Origin: an uncultured Clostridia bacterium
Lineage (GTDB): Bacteria > Bacillota > Clostridia > Christensenellales > Aristaeellaceae
Length of the DNA: 64,000 bases
NCBI GenBank assembly: GCA_934647165.1
Contig: CAKUFA010000008.1
Span: forward strand, 13,662 to 77,661
Direction: 5' to 3'
Shown: in pieces, positions 51,075 to 60,478 of the stretch
Numbering within the stretch: the first letter of the stretch is position 1
How the letters are laid out: the number at the start of each line of letters is the position of its first letter
Program-made: the position numbers and the translations under genes
The notes under the pieces: model-generated
The model's input: the letters and a program-made list of their open reading frames with translations, nothing else
Databases searched by the model: none
What the model was told of the DNA's origin: nothing

Positions 51075-52562
51075 TCACTTTCCTCCCTTGCTCCGCCATG
51101 CGCGCATTTTGCCCGCTGCCCGCACAGGATGCGCGGCGCTTGCCAGCCATGTGGTCAGCCGCTGTCGCCAAATGGGCGTGCGCAAAATGAGATCCGGGTT
51201 GTGCAGCCGCCCCGGCGCAACAGGCGCGGCCATAGGCGACCCAAAGGAACGCATGGCGCACAGCCGCACAGCCAGCACGCACCCCACCAGGGCCATGCCG
51301 TACACCCCTCCCACGCAAGCCGCCGCAAGGAACACCATTTGCAGGATGCGGAAAGCCAGCGTCAGCGCATATTCCGGCAGGGCATAGTTGCCAAGCGCCG
51401 CCACAGCCACCACAATCACCATCAGCGGATGCACCAGCTTTGCCTCCACGGCCGCCTGCCCCAAAATCAGCCCGCTCACCGTGCCGAGGGAGGAGCCCAC
51501 CACTCCCGGTACCCGAATGCCCGCTTCACTGATGAGGTTGACCATCAGGAGCATCAGCGCCATTTCACCCGGGATGGACAGCGGCACCGCCGCCTGGCTT
51601 TCCAGCACTGAGGTGAGCAGTGTCACCGGCAGCGCTTCCGGATGAAACAGCGTGAAGGCCACAAACAGCCCCGGCAGCAATAGGGTCATCAGTGCGGCAA
51701 GCAGCCGCACCAGGCGCGTCAGCAGCCCATAGGGCCAGCGCATGGCCATATCGTCCGGGGTATGGAACAGGTGCAGAAAGCTTACCGGCGCAGCCAGCAC
51801 CCGGGGCGAGCCGTCCAGCACCAGCACCACCTGTCCCTCCAGCAGAAAGGACGCCGCCCTGTCCGGCCGCTCCGTCAGGCAGCATTGCGGCAAAACGGCC
51901 GCCGGATGGTCTTCCACCAGCTGCTGCAATTCGCCAATGGACAGCACATGGTCTATCCGAAGCTGCGCGATACGTCCGCGCATCCGGGCAACCGTCGCTT
52001 CGTCTGCCCGATCCTTCAGGTACATCAGGCTCACCCCCAGCGGAATCCCATCGCCAACAGACAGTGTTTCGCCTATCAGCGCAGGGGTTGGCAGCAGGCG
52101 GCGGATGAGGGTCACATTGTCCCGCAGGGATTCGTTGAACGCCTGGTGCTGCCCCTCCACCACTGCTTCCGCCTGCGGGGTGGATACGCCGCGCCGCACA
52201 TACCCGCGGATGTCAAAGCATAGCGCGCCCATCATGCCGTCCGCTACCATCAGCGCCTGACCACCCATCAGCTGCTCCACGGCCTGCGCCACGTTATCCG
52301 TTTCCTCCCCCTCGCCAAGGGGCAAAAGCGCAAGCAGCGCCTGCGCCATCGCCTCAGGCAAAGCCTCCCCTGCATGCATTTGGCAGGGGTGCAGCAGATC
52401 ACGCTGCAGAAAATCGCTCGACACCATGCCATCCACAAAGTATACCGACGCTTCCCGCCGGTAGACTGTGAAATCCCGCCGCTTCATGTCCGGGTTTTCC
52501 GCCCTGTTCAGCAGCACATCCAGCAGCGCGCGCGTCCGCTCAATGGATGCAGGAAACCGCAT
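51075..52562 (-). CDS. GerA family spore germination protein (A subunit)
   Basis: A 495-residue inner-membrane protein. The soluble N-terminal domain (about 1-240) contains VYFVDGMVSSDFLQRDLL and EGQVVLVLDGSPRVLAAPVSF. The membrane domain has five or more helices and the conserved IPGEMALMLLMVNLISEAGIRVPGVVGSSLGTVSGLILGQAAV. GGGGG precedes ATG 52562. First of the gerA-B-C operon, transcribed in spores in other species. Confidence 0.94.
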   Translation of the reverse strand: MRFPASIERTRALLDVLLNRAENPDMKRRDFTVYRREASVYFVDGMVSSDFLQRDLLHPCQMHAGEALPEAMAQALLALLPLGEGEETDNVAQAVEQLMGGQALMVADGMMGALCFDIRGYVRRGVSTPQAEAVVEGQHQAFNESLRDNVTLIRRLLPTPALIGETLSVGDGIPLGVSLMYLKDRADEATVARMRGRIAQLRIDHVLSIGELQQLVEDHPAAVLPQCCLTERPDRAASFLLEGQVVLVLDGSPRVLAAPVSFLHLFHTPDDMAMRWPYGLLTRLVRLLAALMTLLLPGLFVAFTLFHPEALPVTLLTSVLESQAAVPLSIPGEMALMLLMVNLISEAGIRVPGVVGSSLGTVSGLILGQAAVEAKLVHPLMVIVVAVAALGNYALPEYALTLAFRILQMVFLAAACVGGVYGMALVGCVLAVRLCAMRSFGSPMAAPVAPGRLHNPDLILRTPIWRQRLTTWLASAAHPVRAAGKMRAWRSKGGK

Positions 52563-52589
52563 GCCTTTTCCCCCTTTGTGATAGCGTCC

Positions 52590-52622
52590 GCACCGGGGCG
52601 AACATGCATTTCGCCCCGGTGC
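52590..52622 (-). other. 13-bp perfect hairpin between DUF1540 and gerA-type genes
   Basis: GCACCGGGGCGAA (52590-52602) pairs with 52610-52622 across a 7-base loop. There is no T-tract. It may be a weak terminator or a mRNA-stabilising stem. Confidence 0.6.
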
Positions 52623-52634
52623 CCAGTGTCTCTT

Positions 52635-52802
52635 TTACCAGCGGCACTTGTAGCTGGCACACTGGGATTCGTCAGCCTTCCCGTTGCAGCAGTTCTGCTT
52701 GGGCGCAACCTGAATGTCCGCCAGGGCACAGTAGCCGTTCATCTCATGGTGCTGGCAGCTTTCCACGCTGCAATGGATGCACTGATTGTTCTGATGAGCC
52801 AT
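52635..52802 (-). CDS. DUF1540 domain protein
   Basis: A 55-residue peptide with eight cysteines (CIHCSVESCQHHEMNGYCA, QNCCNGKADESQCASYKC), typical of DUF1540, probably metal-binding; function unknown. GGGAGG lies 8 bases before ATG 52802. In other Clostridia such genes are found near sporulation genes; here it precedes the germination operon by 72 bp. Confidence 0.85.
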   Translation of the reverse strand: MAHQNNQCIHCSVESCQHHEMNGYCALADIQVAPKQNCCNGKADESQCASYKCRW

Positions 52803-52867
52803 GATGGTTCCCTCCCGATTATTTGTCGCTCCGTGGAGCGCAGGTTCATTCTGCCCGCATTTTTCTC

Positions 52868-52896
52868 TTGAGATACACGCAAAAATATGGTATGCT
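52868..52896 (+). promoter_or_regulatory. probable promoter of queT
   Basis: TTGAGA (52868-52873), 17-bp spacer, TATGCT (52891-52896), giving a leader of about 210 nt. Confidence 0.55.
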
Positions 52897-52902
52897 GTTT
52901 TC

Positions 52903-53100
52903 TGCGCTTGCGACTGTTTTCGCTGTGCGCGCCGGGATGGAAGAGTTTTTTGCTCTTCAGGGCTTCCTTTGCGCCGAAAAATGGCGTGACAAAGCCTTTT
53001 TTTCGTCTTCTTTTTATGCTTGCGATATGGTTTTTCCCGCAAAAAAGGAAGGTGCGCGTGCATGCCCGGCACAAAAAACGTCGGCCTGTGTAGCCGGAAA
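52903..53100 (+). ncRNA. structured leader of queT, candidate riboswitch
   Basis: The leader holds GAAGAG-TTTTTTG-CTCTTC, a terminator-like stem at 52961-53003 (GGC..TTTGCGCC / GGCGTGACAAA.GCC then seven T), and a CGGC/GCCG hairpin just before the ribosome site. QueT genes elsewhere are controlled by preQ1 riboswitches; I cannot fit a preQ1 aptamer with certainty. Confidence 0.4.
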
Positions 53101-53114
53101 GGATGGTTTTTCCC

Positions 53115-53591
53115 ATGACCAAGAAGCTGTTTTCCACCCGTTCTCTGTGCCTCGGCGCGATCATTGCCGCGCTGTATGCGGTGCTCACGCTGTTCCTGCC
53201 CGCCCTGAGCTATGGCGCGTGGCAGTGCCGCGTTTCTGAGGCACTGACGGTTTTGCCCATCGTGCTGCCCCAGTCCATTCCCGGCCTGGTGGTGGGCTGC
53301 CTGGTTGCCAACCTGCTCAGCCCCGTTGGCGCAATGGATGTGATTTTCGGCACGCTGGCCACGCTGCTGGCAGCCATCGGCACCTATGCGCTGCGCAAAA
53401 ACAGGTATCTTGCAGCCCTATGCCCGGTAGTTGCCAACGGGCTGATTGTCGGCGGCATGCTGTCCTACGCCTATTCGCTTCCGCTGTGGCTGACCATGGT
53501 GCAGGTTGCCGCAGGCGAATTGCTGGCCGTTGCAATCGGTTTGCTGCTGCTGCCGCTGCTTGAAAAAGTCGACCTGCAAAAACTTCAGTGA
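53115..53591 (+). CDS. queT: QueT family transporter (ECF S component for queuosine precursor)
   Basis: A 158-residue membrane protein with five to six helices. CRVSEALTVLPIVLPQSIPGLVVGCLVANLLSP and MDVIFGTLATLLAAIGTYALR are the QueT signature. It should import preQ1 or a related queuosine precursor with the shared ECF module. ATG 53115 lies 8 bases after AAAGGATG; an in-frame ATG at 53103 is too near that site. Confidence 0.92.
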   Translation: MTKKLFSTRSLCLGAIIAALYAVLTLFLPALSYGAWQCRVSEALTVLPIVLPQSIPGLVVGCLVANLLSPVGAMDVIFGTLATLLAAIGTYALRKNRYLAALCPVVANGLIVGGMLSYAYSLPLWLTMVQVAAGELLAVAIGLLLLPLLEKVDLQKLQ

Positions 53592-53597
53592 TCCGCC

Positions 53598-53625
53598 AAA
53601 AAGGAAGCTCGAGCTTCCTTTTTTT
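53598..53625 (+). terminator. terminator of queT
   Basis: AAAGGAAGCTCGAGCTTCCTTT palindrome with flanking A and T runs. Confidence 0.9.
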
Positions 53626-53687
53626 GTACAAAAAAGAACCATGCCCCTCTTTGGCGCTTTCTTTCACGACTTTTTTTCCGGAATGGT

Positions 53688-53716
53688 TTCCTTCCCCGGT
53701 CAGAATGTGCTATAAT
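53688..53716 (+). promoter_or_regulatory. promoter of maf
   Basis: Perfect TATAAT at 53711-53716; TTCCTT at 53688-53693 with a 17-bp spacer is a weak -35. Confidence 0.55.
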
Positions 53717-53784
53717 AGCAAAATGGAATGTTATGATTTTTCGCACATTCCTGTTTGCCTTTTGCAAACCCTACAGGAGGAACT

Positions 53785-54369
53785 ATGCAGCCAAGCTTGA
53801 TTCTTGCGTCATCCTCGCCCCGGCGGCGGGAGCTGTTGACGCTTACCGGAATAGACTTTACCATTGACGCGCCGGATGTGGACGAGACCTGCGACCTGCC
53901 TGCGCGCGAAGCCGTGGCGGAAATCAGCCGCCGCAAAGCGCTGGCTGCGGCCGCCCTGCACCCCGGGTGTGTTGTGCTGGCAGCGGACACCCTGGTGTCC
54001 GTGGATGGCCGGGCGTTGGGTAAGCCCCACACGGCGCAGGACGCCTGCCGCATGCTGCAAAGCCTGCGTGGCCAATGGCATCAGGTATACACGGGCGTGA
54101 CGTGCGTGGATGCCAATGGCACGCTCCGCGCAGGGGTGGACGAAGCCAACGTGCGTTTTTCCGATGACATGAGCGACGAGGAAATTCGCCGCTATGTTGT
54201 CACGGGCGAACCCATGGACAAAGCGGGCGCCTACGCCCTGCAAGGCATTGCCGGGCTGTGGATTGAAGAGGTGCGCGGCAGCTCCTCCAACATCATCGGC
54301 CTGCCCCTGGCGCTCACCCGCCGCCTGCTTGCGGCATGCGGGCTGCACGTTTTACCTGCACGGATGTAA
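53785..54369 (+). CDS. maf: Maf family nucleotide pyrophosphatase
   Basis: A 194-residue house-cleaning enzyme that hydrolyses non-canonical or modified nucleotides. LILASSSPRRRELL, ISRRKALAAA, VLAADTLVSVDG, GKPHTAQDACRML and DKAGAYALQGIAG are the conserved blocks. AGGAGG precedes ATG 53785. Upstream of mreB, as in many Firmicutes. Confidence 0.96.
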   Translation: MQPSLILASSSPRRRELLTLTGIDFTIDAPDVDETCDLPAREAVAEISRRKALAAAALHPGCVVLAADTLVSVDGRALGKPHTAQDACRMLQSLRGQWHQVYTGVTCVDANGTLRAGVDEANVRFSDDMSDEEIRRYVVTGEPMDKAGAYALQGIAGLWIEEVRGSSSNIIGLPLALTRRLLAACGLHVLPARM

Positions 54370-54435
54370 GTTTTTTCGCCGATTGGATAGACGGCGCGCA
54401 TTTTTCGCGCCCAAGCGATTTGAAGGAGGGCGTTC

Positions 54436-55491
54436 ATGGCCTTTTTTGCACCGGATATTGGCATTGATCTGGGTTCATCCAACACAATGGTTTATGTGCG
54501 CGGCCGCGGCATTGTTATCAGCGAGCCGACCCTGGTGGCCACCAACACCGCCAACCGCAGGCAGGTGCGCGCCGTTGGCGACGAAGCTGTCTACTTGCGC
54601 GGGCGTACTTCTGCTTCCCTTGAGGTGGTGCAGCCCATTGTGGCGGGCGCCATCGCGGATTTTGACATGACGGAAGTGCTGATCCGCTACTTTATCCGCA
54701 AAGCAATCGGCGTAAGCCACGTGTTTAAGCCCAAGGTGGTCATTGCGGTGCCGTGCACGCTGTCGGCTGTGGCGCGCAAGGCCGTTGAGGAAGCGGCGGA
54801 AGTGGCAGGCGCCAAGAGCGTGTATTTGGTAGACAAGCCCTTTGCGGCCGCCATTGGTTCCGGGCTCCCCGTCTATGAACCGGTAGGCAGCATGGTGGTG
54901 GATATCGGCGGCGGCACCACGGATGCGGCCATCGTGTCCCTGGGCGGACTGGTGGTAGCGCAGTCCATCCCCGTTGGCGGCATTCGCATGGACGATGCGG
55001 TGCGCAATCACATCCGCATGGAAGCCAACCTGATTATCTCCCCGCAGACAGCGGAAAACGTGAAAAAAGACCTTGGCGCAGCCATGCTGATGAACGGAAA
55101 CCGCAAGGTGCGCATCCGCGGCAAGGATACAGTGGGCAGCAAGGACTCCGCTGAAAGCGGCTCCGGTATGGGCAGCGCCAAGGATATTTCCTACAGCGCA
55201 GCACAATGCTACGAGGCGCTCAAGGAACCCTGCGCAGCTATCCTGGCCGCCATCAAGTGGGTGCTGGAGCGCACCCCGCCTGAGCTTGCGGCGGACATCA
55301 TGCGCAGCGGCATCCATCTCACAGGCGGCGCATCGCAGCTGGTAGCACTTGATCGCTACATTGCCACGGAGCTGGGTATCCCCGTGCTGCTGGCCAAGGA
55401 GCCGTCGGACTGCACTGTGCTTGGGCTGGGCTACCTGGTGGAAAACATGCAGCTGCTCTCCTCCATTTCCCGCGCAGGCAACGCGCGCTGA
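54436..55491 (+). CDS. mreB: rod shape-determining protein MreB/Mbl
   Basis: A 351-residue bacterial actin that guides side-wall synthesis. DIGIDLGSSNTMVYVRGRG (phosphate 1), VVDIGGGTTDAAIVSLGG (phosphate 2) and GIHLTGGASQL (adenosine) are in place. The region around residues 215-255 (IRGKDTVGSKDSAESGSGMG) is more hydrophilic and variable than usual. GAAGGAGG precedes ATG 54436. First of mreB-mreC-mreD-pbp2-minD-rodA. Confidence 0.96.
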   Translation: MAFFAPDIGIDLGSSNTMVYVRGRGIVISEPTLVATNTANRRQVRAVGDEAVYLRGRTSASLEVVQPIVAGAIADFDMTEVLIRYFIRKAIGVSHVFKPKVVIAVPCTLSAVARKAVEEAAEVAGAKSVYLVDKPFAAAIGSGLPVYEPVGSMVVDIGGGTTDAAIVSLGGLVVAQSIPVGGIRMDDAVRNHIRMEANLIISPQTAENVKKDLGAAMLMNGNRKVRIRGKDTVGSKDSAESGSGMGSAKDISYSAAQCYEALKEPCAAILAAIKWVLERTPPELAADIMRSGIHLTGGASQLVALDRYIATELGIPVLLAKEPSDCTVLGLGYLVENMQLLSSISRAGNAR

Positions 55492-55518
55492 TCACGCCCA
55501 TGAAGCGAGGTGATAACC

Positions 55519-57129
55519 ATGGCCAGACGCAAAGCGCCTTCCTCCGCACCTGAAAAAGAGGAAAAAGCCTATCCCGTATACGACGACTTTCTTTATGACG
55601 ATTTGCAGGAAAACCCGGAAAGCAGCCGCGGCCGCGCTTTTCCTGAAGATGCGGAAGGTGTGGAGCACAACCGTGTGAAAACCACGCAGGTGCCCATGCG
55701 CAGCCGTTTCAAATCCGTGCACATTCCCCGGGAAACCATGGAGGGTTATGTGCCCGAAAACCAGGACGACGCACCGGAATCGTCGGCAAACGGCAATGCC
55801 TACGCTGCGGACGATGTTTCCGACACGCCTGAGGACGCCATGCGCAAATTCAAGCAGGCGCAAAGCGCACAGGAAGATGAAACCGCGCCCCATGGCTTCG
55901 GCCGCAAGAAAAAGCGTGAACGCCCTGTGGCGGAAAGCGCCGCAAACGGCGATGAGCCGCCGAAAAAGCACACCTTCGGCATTGTGCTGGTGACGCTGCT
56001 TGTGACGGTTGTGCTGGCGAGCATGGTGCTCTCCAACGTGTCCAGTATCAGCTTTTTCAGCATGCCGGAAAACGCGCTGAGCCGGATTGTGACGCCGGTG
56101 CAGGGATTCTTTTCTTCCCTGACCGATTCTGTCGCCGGTTATCTGCGCACGCTGAAGCTGCGTGCAAACCTGGAAACCGAATACAACAAGCTGCGTGCGG
56201 AAAACGAACAGCTTGTCTATCGTGCCATGCTGGCAGATGAATTGCAGACGGAATTGAGCCAGTATGAAAACATGTATGACGAAGTGAACGCCAACCGGGA
56301 CATGAACCCCATCATCTGTCAGGTGATTGACCGTGGGGACAATAACTATTTCTCCACCTTTGTTATCAACCGCGGCAGCCGGGACGGTATCCGTCAATAT
56401 ATGGCCGTGACCATTTCCGGCGCGCTGGTAGGCTATACCGAAGAAGTGAAAGAATCCTCCAGCACAGTGCGGTGCATCATTGACAGCGAGGCTTCCATCG
56501 CCGCGCTGATCCAGTCCAGCCGTGACCAGGGCACGGTGAAGGGTACCCTCGGCATTGACGGCACCTACATGTGCCGGATGTACTATCTGTCCGACGATCA
56601 CCTGCCCCGCCCTGGCGACACGGTGGTCACATCCGGCGTTGGCATGTCCTTCCCCAAGGGCATCCCAATCGGCACGGTGCGTGAGAGCACCCGCGGCATG
56701 GACGCCAACAAGCAGTACATTGTGGTGGAACCGCTGGTGGACTTTGAGCACATTGAGTATGTGATTGTGCTGCGCTATCAGCCCACGGCGGAAGCAGTGA
56801 GCGGACGCGACAGCCTGAGCGCCAGCATGGAATATGTGCCGCTGGAAACCGCGCGGCCTTACCCAACGCTGCGCATCAGTTCCAGCAATTTCGGCACGGA
56901 GACCCCTGCCCCTTCCGTAGAAGCGACGCCTTCGCCCACGCCGTCCCCCACGCCCACATCCACCCCCAGGCCGACCAGCACGCCTGCGCCCACCATTGCG
57001 GGCCCCGTATACGAATATCACCCGGTGGCCACCGGCCCCACTGCCGAGCCTACCGCAACGCCCTCCCCCTCGCCCACGCCCTACATCACCCTAAACCCGG
57101 GCGACATGACCTATGAGGAGGATAACTAA
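55519..57129 (+). CDS. mreC: MreC with long N-terminal cytoplasmic extension
   Basis: A 536-residue protein; most MreC are 270-370. Residues 1-150 are a charged, probably disordered cytoplasmic tail, the membrane helix is about 152-175 (FGIVLVTLLVTVVLASMVLS), a coiled coil follows (LKLRANLETEYNKLRAENEQLVY) and then the double beta-barrel (VINRGSRDGIRQYMAV, GDTVVTSGVGMSFPKGIPIG). The last 80 residues are Pro/Thr/Ser rich. ATG 55519 lies 6 bases after GAGGTG; an in-frame GTG at 55510 is within that site. Confidence 0.93.
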   Translation: MARRKAPSSAPEKEEKAYPVYDDFLYDDLQENPESSRGRAFPEDAEGVEHNRVKTTQVPMRSRFKSVHIPRETMEGYVPENQDDAPESSANGNAYAADDVSDTPEDAMRKFKQAQSAQEDETAPHGFGRKKKRERPVAESAANGDEPPKKHTFGIVLVTLLVTVVLASMVLSNVSSISFFSMPENALSRIVTPVQGFFSSLTDSVAGYLRTLKLRANLETEYNKLRAENEQLVYRAMLADELQTELSQYENMYDEVNANRDMNPIICQVIDRGDNNYFSTFVINRGSRDGIRQYMAVTISGALVGYTEEVKESSSTVRCIIDSEASIAALIQSSRDQGTVKGTLGIDGTYMCRMYYLSDDHLPRPGDTVVTSGVGMSFPKGIPIGTVRESTRGMDANKQYIVVEPLVDFEHIEYVIVLRYQPTAEAVSGRDSLSASMEYVPLETARPYPTLRISSSNFGTETPAPSVEATPSPTPSPTPTSTPRPTSTPAPTIAGPVYEYHPVATGPTAEPTATPSPSPTPYITLNPGDMTYEEDN

Positions 57130-57130
57130 G

Positions 57131-57766
57131 GTGAAGCGCAAGCTACCCCGCACCGGGGCGAAAAAAAGACGTGCCCTCCGTGCATGGCTGAGAGCTGCGC
57201 GGAACGGCGCGCGGTTTTTCCTGCTGTTGGCGGTCTCGTTTCTGATTAGCGGCAGCGTGATGCCTTACCTGAACATCGGTGGGGTAACGCCAAACCTGCT
57301 GTTTGCCGTAGTAGGCGTCATCACGGTTTGCTACGGCAGGCTGCGCGCCTACTGGGCCGGGGCGATTTTCGGCATCCTGGCAGAAATTTCTTCCCCATCC
57401 GTGACGATGCTGAACCTGCTTTTATACCCCCTGGCAGCCATGTTCTGCGCCATCTTTTTTGCCGACAAAAGCGACAAACGGCTGGAAACGGAGCGCAGCC
57501 TGAACAAAGCTGCCCGCAACGGCAACGTGTATGTCCGCTCCGTTTTGTGCGCCGGCATGAACACGCTTTTGTATGAGATTGTGAACGTGACCTACATTTA
57601 TCTGCGGGGCACGGCGGTGACGGCGCAGCATATTTCCCGCAGCCTGATTGACATTGTGTGCACCATGATCCTCTGCCTGCTGCTTGCACCGCTTCTGCGC
57701 AAGTTTTTGGGCTTCAAGGTGGTTGTACGGGAAGAAAGCTCATCCATGGGGCGTTATGTTTCGTGA
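57131..57766 (+). CDS. mreD: rod shape-determining protein MreD
   Basis: A 211-residue membrane protein with about five to six helices after a basic N-terminus. NIGGVTPNLLFAVVGVITVCYGRLRAYWAGAIFGILAE is the MreD core. GTG 57131 is preceded by GAGGAGG within the end of mreC; the upstream ATG at 57113 lies inside that site's region. It works with MreC and MreB in the elongation machinery. Confidence 0.9.
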   Translation: MKRKLPRTGAKKRRALRAWLRAARNGARFFLLLAVSFLISGSVMPYLNIGGVTPNLLFAVVGVITVCYGRLRAYWAGAIFGILAEISSPSVTMLNLLLYPLAAMFCAIFFADKSDKRLETERSLNKAARNGNVYVRSVLCAGMNTLLYEIVNVTYIYLRGTAVTAQHISRSLIDIVCTMILCLLLAPLLRKFLGFKVVVREESSSMGRYVS

Positions 57767-57857
57767 GAAGAAAGCTTCCTTCATTTGCCATGCAGCATGC
57801 TTTCCTTCTCTCACATGGACGCGCATCCAGGCTTATGGATGCTGAAAGGAGAAAAGA

Positions 57858-60434
57858 TTGAACGGCAGCAACAGCAAGAACGACCGTCCCATGCGCATTC
57901 GTTATATTGCGTTTGTGGGCATTCTTTTCGCCATGTTCGGCTATCTGTTGTCAGGGCTTATCAATTTGCAGCTGAAATCCAGCGATGAATACGCGGAAAA
58001 GTCCGAAAGCCGCCGCACCAAGACCATTACGCTGCGCGGCAAACGCGGCAGCATTATTGACGCGGAATCCGTAACGCTGGCGGAGGACGAGCTGATCTAC
58101 AACGTGACATTCTACAAGGATGTGTCGCAGAACAGCCGCGCGGAATATGCCGCGTTCACTTCCTCCATCCTGGAAACCATTGACATCATTGAACGCAACG
58201 GCGGTTCCCTCGCCGTGGATTTTGTGATCCGGCGCAACGAGGAAAGCGGTGAGTGGGAGTTCAACTTCGGCTCGGGCGTATCCGAATCGGTGCTGCAAAA
58301 GCGCGAAAGTCAGTGGCGTTCCAACATGTATTTGTCAAGCAAGACCAAATACGCCACGGCAGAGCAGTGCCTTGAGAAGCTTCGCACCAAATACCGCATG
58401 GCGCTCACCCAGGCGCAGTATGACGAGCTGCGCGCCAGCGACCGCGAAGAATCGGATGCGGACAAGCCCGCCGTGTATCTGGTGGATGAAGACACCATGC
58501 TGAAAGTCATGGCCATCTATTCCGAAATGCAGATGAACGTGTTCAACTCTCAACCGATCGTCATTGCCAAGAACGTGAAATACGAAACGGTTATTGAGGT
58601 TGAAACCCGTTCGATGATGCTTTCCGGCATGGAAATTGCCGTGGGCACCCAGCGGGTCTATCCCCGCAGCACCCTGGCCAGCCAGATCATCGGCTACATT
58701 GGCGCCATTCCCAGCCAAAACATGTGGGAAACCCTGCGTGCCAAGGGCTATTCCTACAACGACACCATTGGCCGCGACGGCATCGAGTCCTCCATGGAGG
58801 ACTGGCTGACACAAAACTCCTCCCTCCGGCAGGGGCAGCGTGTGGTGGAGCGCGACAACTATTCCAAGATTGTGCGCGAATTGAGCTACACGGAACCCCA
58901 GGACGGCAACAACGTGAAGCTGACGCTCATCGCCTCCTACCAACAGCAGGCGGAACGCGCCATTGCCGACAACGTGAACAACACCCGCAACAAGCAGGAG
59001 CAGCTGATGGTGTCCGACAGCTGGCTGGAAAGCAACAAGTCGGACATTGCCAACCGCGATTGGGAAAAGTATCCCATGGAACTGGCGGAGCACGGCTGTA
59101 TGGTTGTGCTGGACATGGAGGACCGGGTGCTGGCCATGGCCAACTATCCCACCTATGACCTGAACGCATTGGTGGCCGGCGGCAAGGAGGCCATTGCCAT
59201 CCTGTCCGACGAGCGGAACCTGCTGCTGAACTACGGCATTCATGCCCGCGGAACCCCTGGCTCCATTTTCAAGATGGTCACTGCCATGGGTGCATTGAGT
59301 GAAGGCGAGCTGAAAACCAATGAGCGCATCACCGACCAAGGCTACTACACCAAGTACAACCAGGACCTTTCCACTGCCCCCAAGTGCTGGATCGGCAAGA
59401 ACTATCGCTACAAGCACGCCAACCAGACCATTGTGGAGGGGCTTTCCAACTCCTGCAATTACTTCTTCTACGAGCTGGGCAGCCGCCTGGGTGAAGAGCG
59501 GTTGTATCGCTACAGCGCACAATTCGGCCTCACCAGCAAAACAGGCATTGACCTGCCGGGTGAAGTGCGCAGCGTGGTGGGCAGCCAGAACACGCTGTAT
59601 GACACCTCCAAGGCCATGAACGAGGCCAGCCAGGACACATCGCTTCCTATCATCGTTTTCAACTCCATCAAAAAGCACCTGCGCAACTGCGGTGCCAGCA
59701 AAAACCTGGAATATGACGACGAGCGGCTGAGCGTGTGCGCCAAGCGGCTGATGGACATGGCCGTAAACTACGACGAATCCTACTGGCTGGACAACATGCG
59801 CACCATCCTGATGGAAGAATTGAACATGACCAAAGAGATGGTGTACCTGCAATCCGTCATCGGCGACACATATAACTACATGAACGACATCAAGTGGGGC
59901 GGCGGCCAGACCATTCTAACAGCCATCGGCCAGTCCGTGACCACACTGACCCCCGTAGCCGTTGCCCGCTATGTATGTGCGCTGGCCAACGGCGGCTATG
60001 TCTACAACGTGTCCATCATCGACTCCATCATTTCTCCGGACGGCGAGGTGCTTAGCCAGCGCAAACCGCAGTTGATCAACCAGCTGGAATATGCCGACGA
60101 ATATCTGCCCTACATCAAGCTTGGCATGAAGGGCGTGGTGGACGAATCCGGTACCGCATCCAAGTATTTTTCCGGCTGGGCATACCGTGAAGAAATCTGT
60201 GCAAAAACAGGCACTGCTCAGGTGACGAAGATTGACCTGGAGAACAACGGCTGGTTCGTAACTTTCGCGCCCTACGACAAGCCGGAAATCGCCATTGCGG
60301 TGTTCATCCCCCACGGCTATTCCGGCGGCGAAACATCCCTGGCGGCCAAGGAATTTATCGACTGGTACATGAAGCAGAAGAATCTGCGCACCACCGATTA
60401 CACCTTGCCGGTTGGCAACAGCATCGCGCCGTGA
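57858..60434 (+). CDS. penicillin-binding protein 2 (class B transpeptidase)
   Basis: An 858-residue septal/side-wall transpeptidase. A membrane anchor lies at about 16-38, then the dimerisation/pedestal domain (RGKRGSIIDAE), and a transpeptidase domain with catalytic S469 in GTPGSIFKMV, S530-N-S532 in LSNSCNYFF and K783-T-G in CAKTGTAQV. The start is TTG 57858, 6 bases after AAAGGAG. It follows mreD and is the elongasome partner of RodA at 61284. Confidence 0.95.
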   Translation: MNGSNSKNDRPMRIRYIAFVGILFAMFGYLLSGLINLQLKSSDEYAEKSESRRTKTITLRGKRGSIIDAESVTLAEDELIYNVTFYKDVSQNSRAEYAAFTSSILETIDIIERNGGSLAVDFVIRRNEESGEWEFNFGSGVSESVLQKRESQWRSNMYLSSKTKYATAEQCLEKLRTKYRMALTQAQYDELRASDREESDADKPAVYLVDEDTMLKVMAIYSEMQMNVFNSQPIVIAKNVKYETVIEVETRSMMLSGMEIAVGTQRVYPRSTLASQIIGYIGAIPSQNMWETLRAKGYSYNDTIGRDGIESSMEDWLTQNSSLRQGQRVVERDNYSKIVRELSYTEPQDGNNVKLTLIASYQQQAERAIADNVNNTRNKQEQLMVSDSWLESNKSDIANRDWEKYPMELAEHGCMVVLDMEDRVLAMANYPTYDLNALVAGGKEAIAILSDERNLLLNYGIHARGTPGSIFKMVTAMGALSEGELKTNERITDQGYYTKYNQDLSTAPKCWIGKNYRYKHANQTIVEGLSNSCNYFFYELGSRLGEERLYRYSAQFGLTSKTGIDLPGEVRSVVGSQNTLYDTSKAMNEASQDTSLPIIVFNSIKKHLRNCGASKNLEYDDERLSVCAKRLMDMAVNYDESYWLDNMRTILMEELNMTKEMVYLQSVIGDTYNYMNDIKWGGGQTILTAIGQSVTTLTPVAVARYVCALANGGYVYNVSIIDSIISPDGEVLSQRKPQLINQLEYADEYLPYIKLGMKGVVDESGTASKYFSGWAYREEICAKTGTAQVTKIDLENNGWFVTFAPYDKPEIAIAVFIPHGYSGGETSLAAKEFIDWYMKQKNLRTTDYTLPVGNSIAP

Positions 60435-60478
60435 CAAACGCGGCGTTTCAAAGCATCTGACAAGTGAGGGAACACAGC

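Noticed and set aside
53051..53080. preQ1-I riboswitch core (GTGC stem, loop, GCAC, A-tract) before queT
   Set aside because: The stem is only 4 bp, the loop lacks the conserved pattern and the A-tract is followed by weak pseudoknot pairing; kept only as a candidate leader.
52635..53188. Longer minus-strand frames extending upstream of the DUF1540 peptide
   Set aside because: GGGAGG and the family start MAHQNNQC fix the start at 52802; the upstream part overlaps the queT leader.
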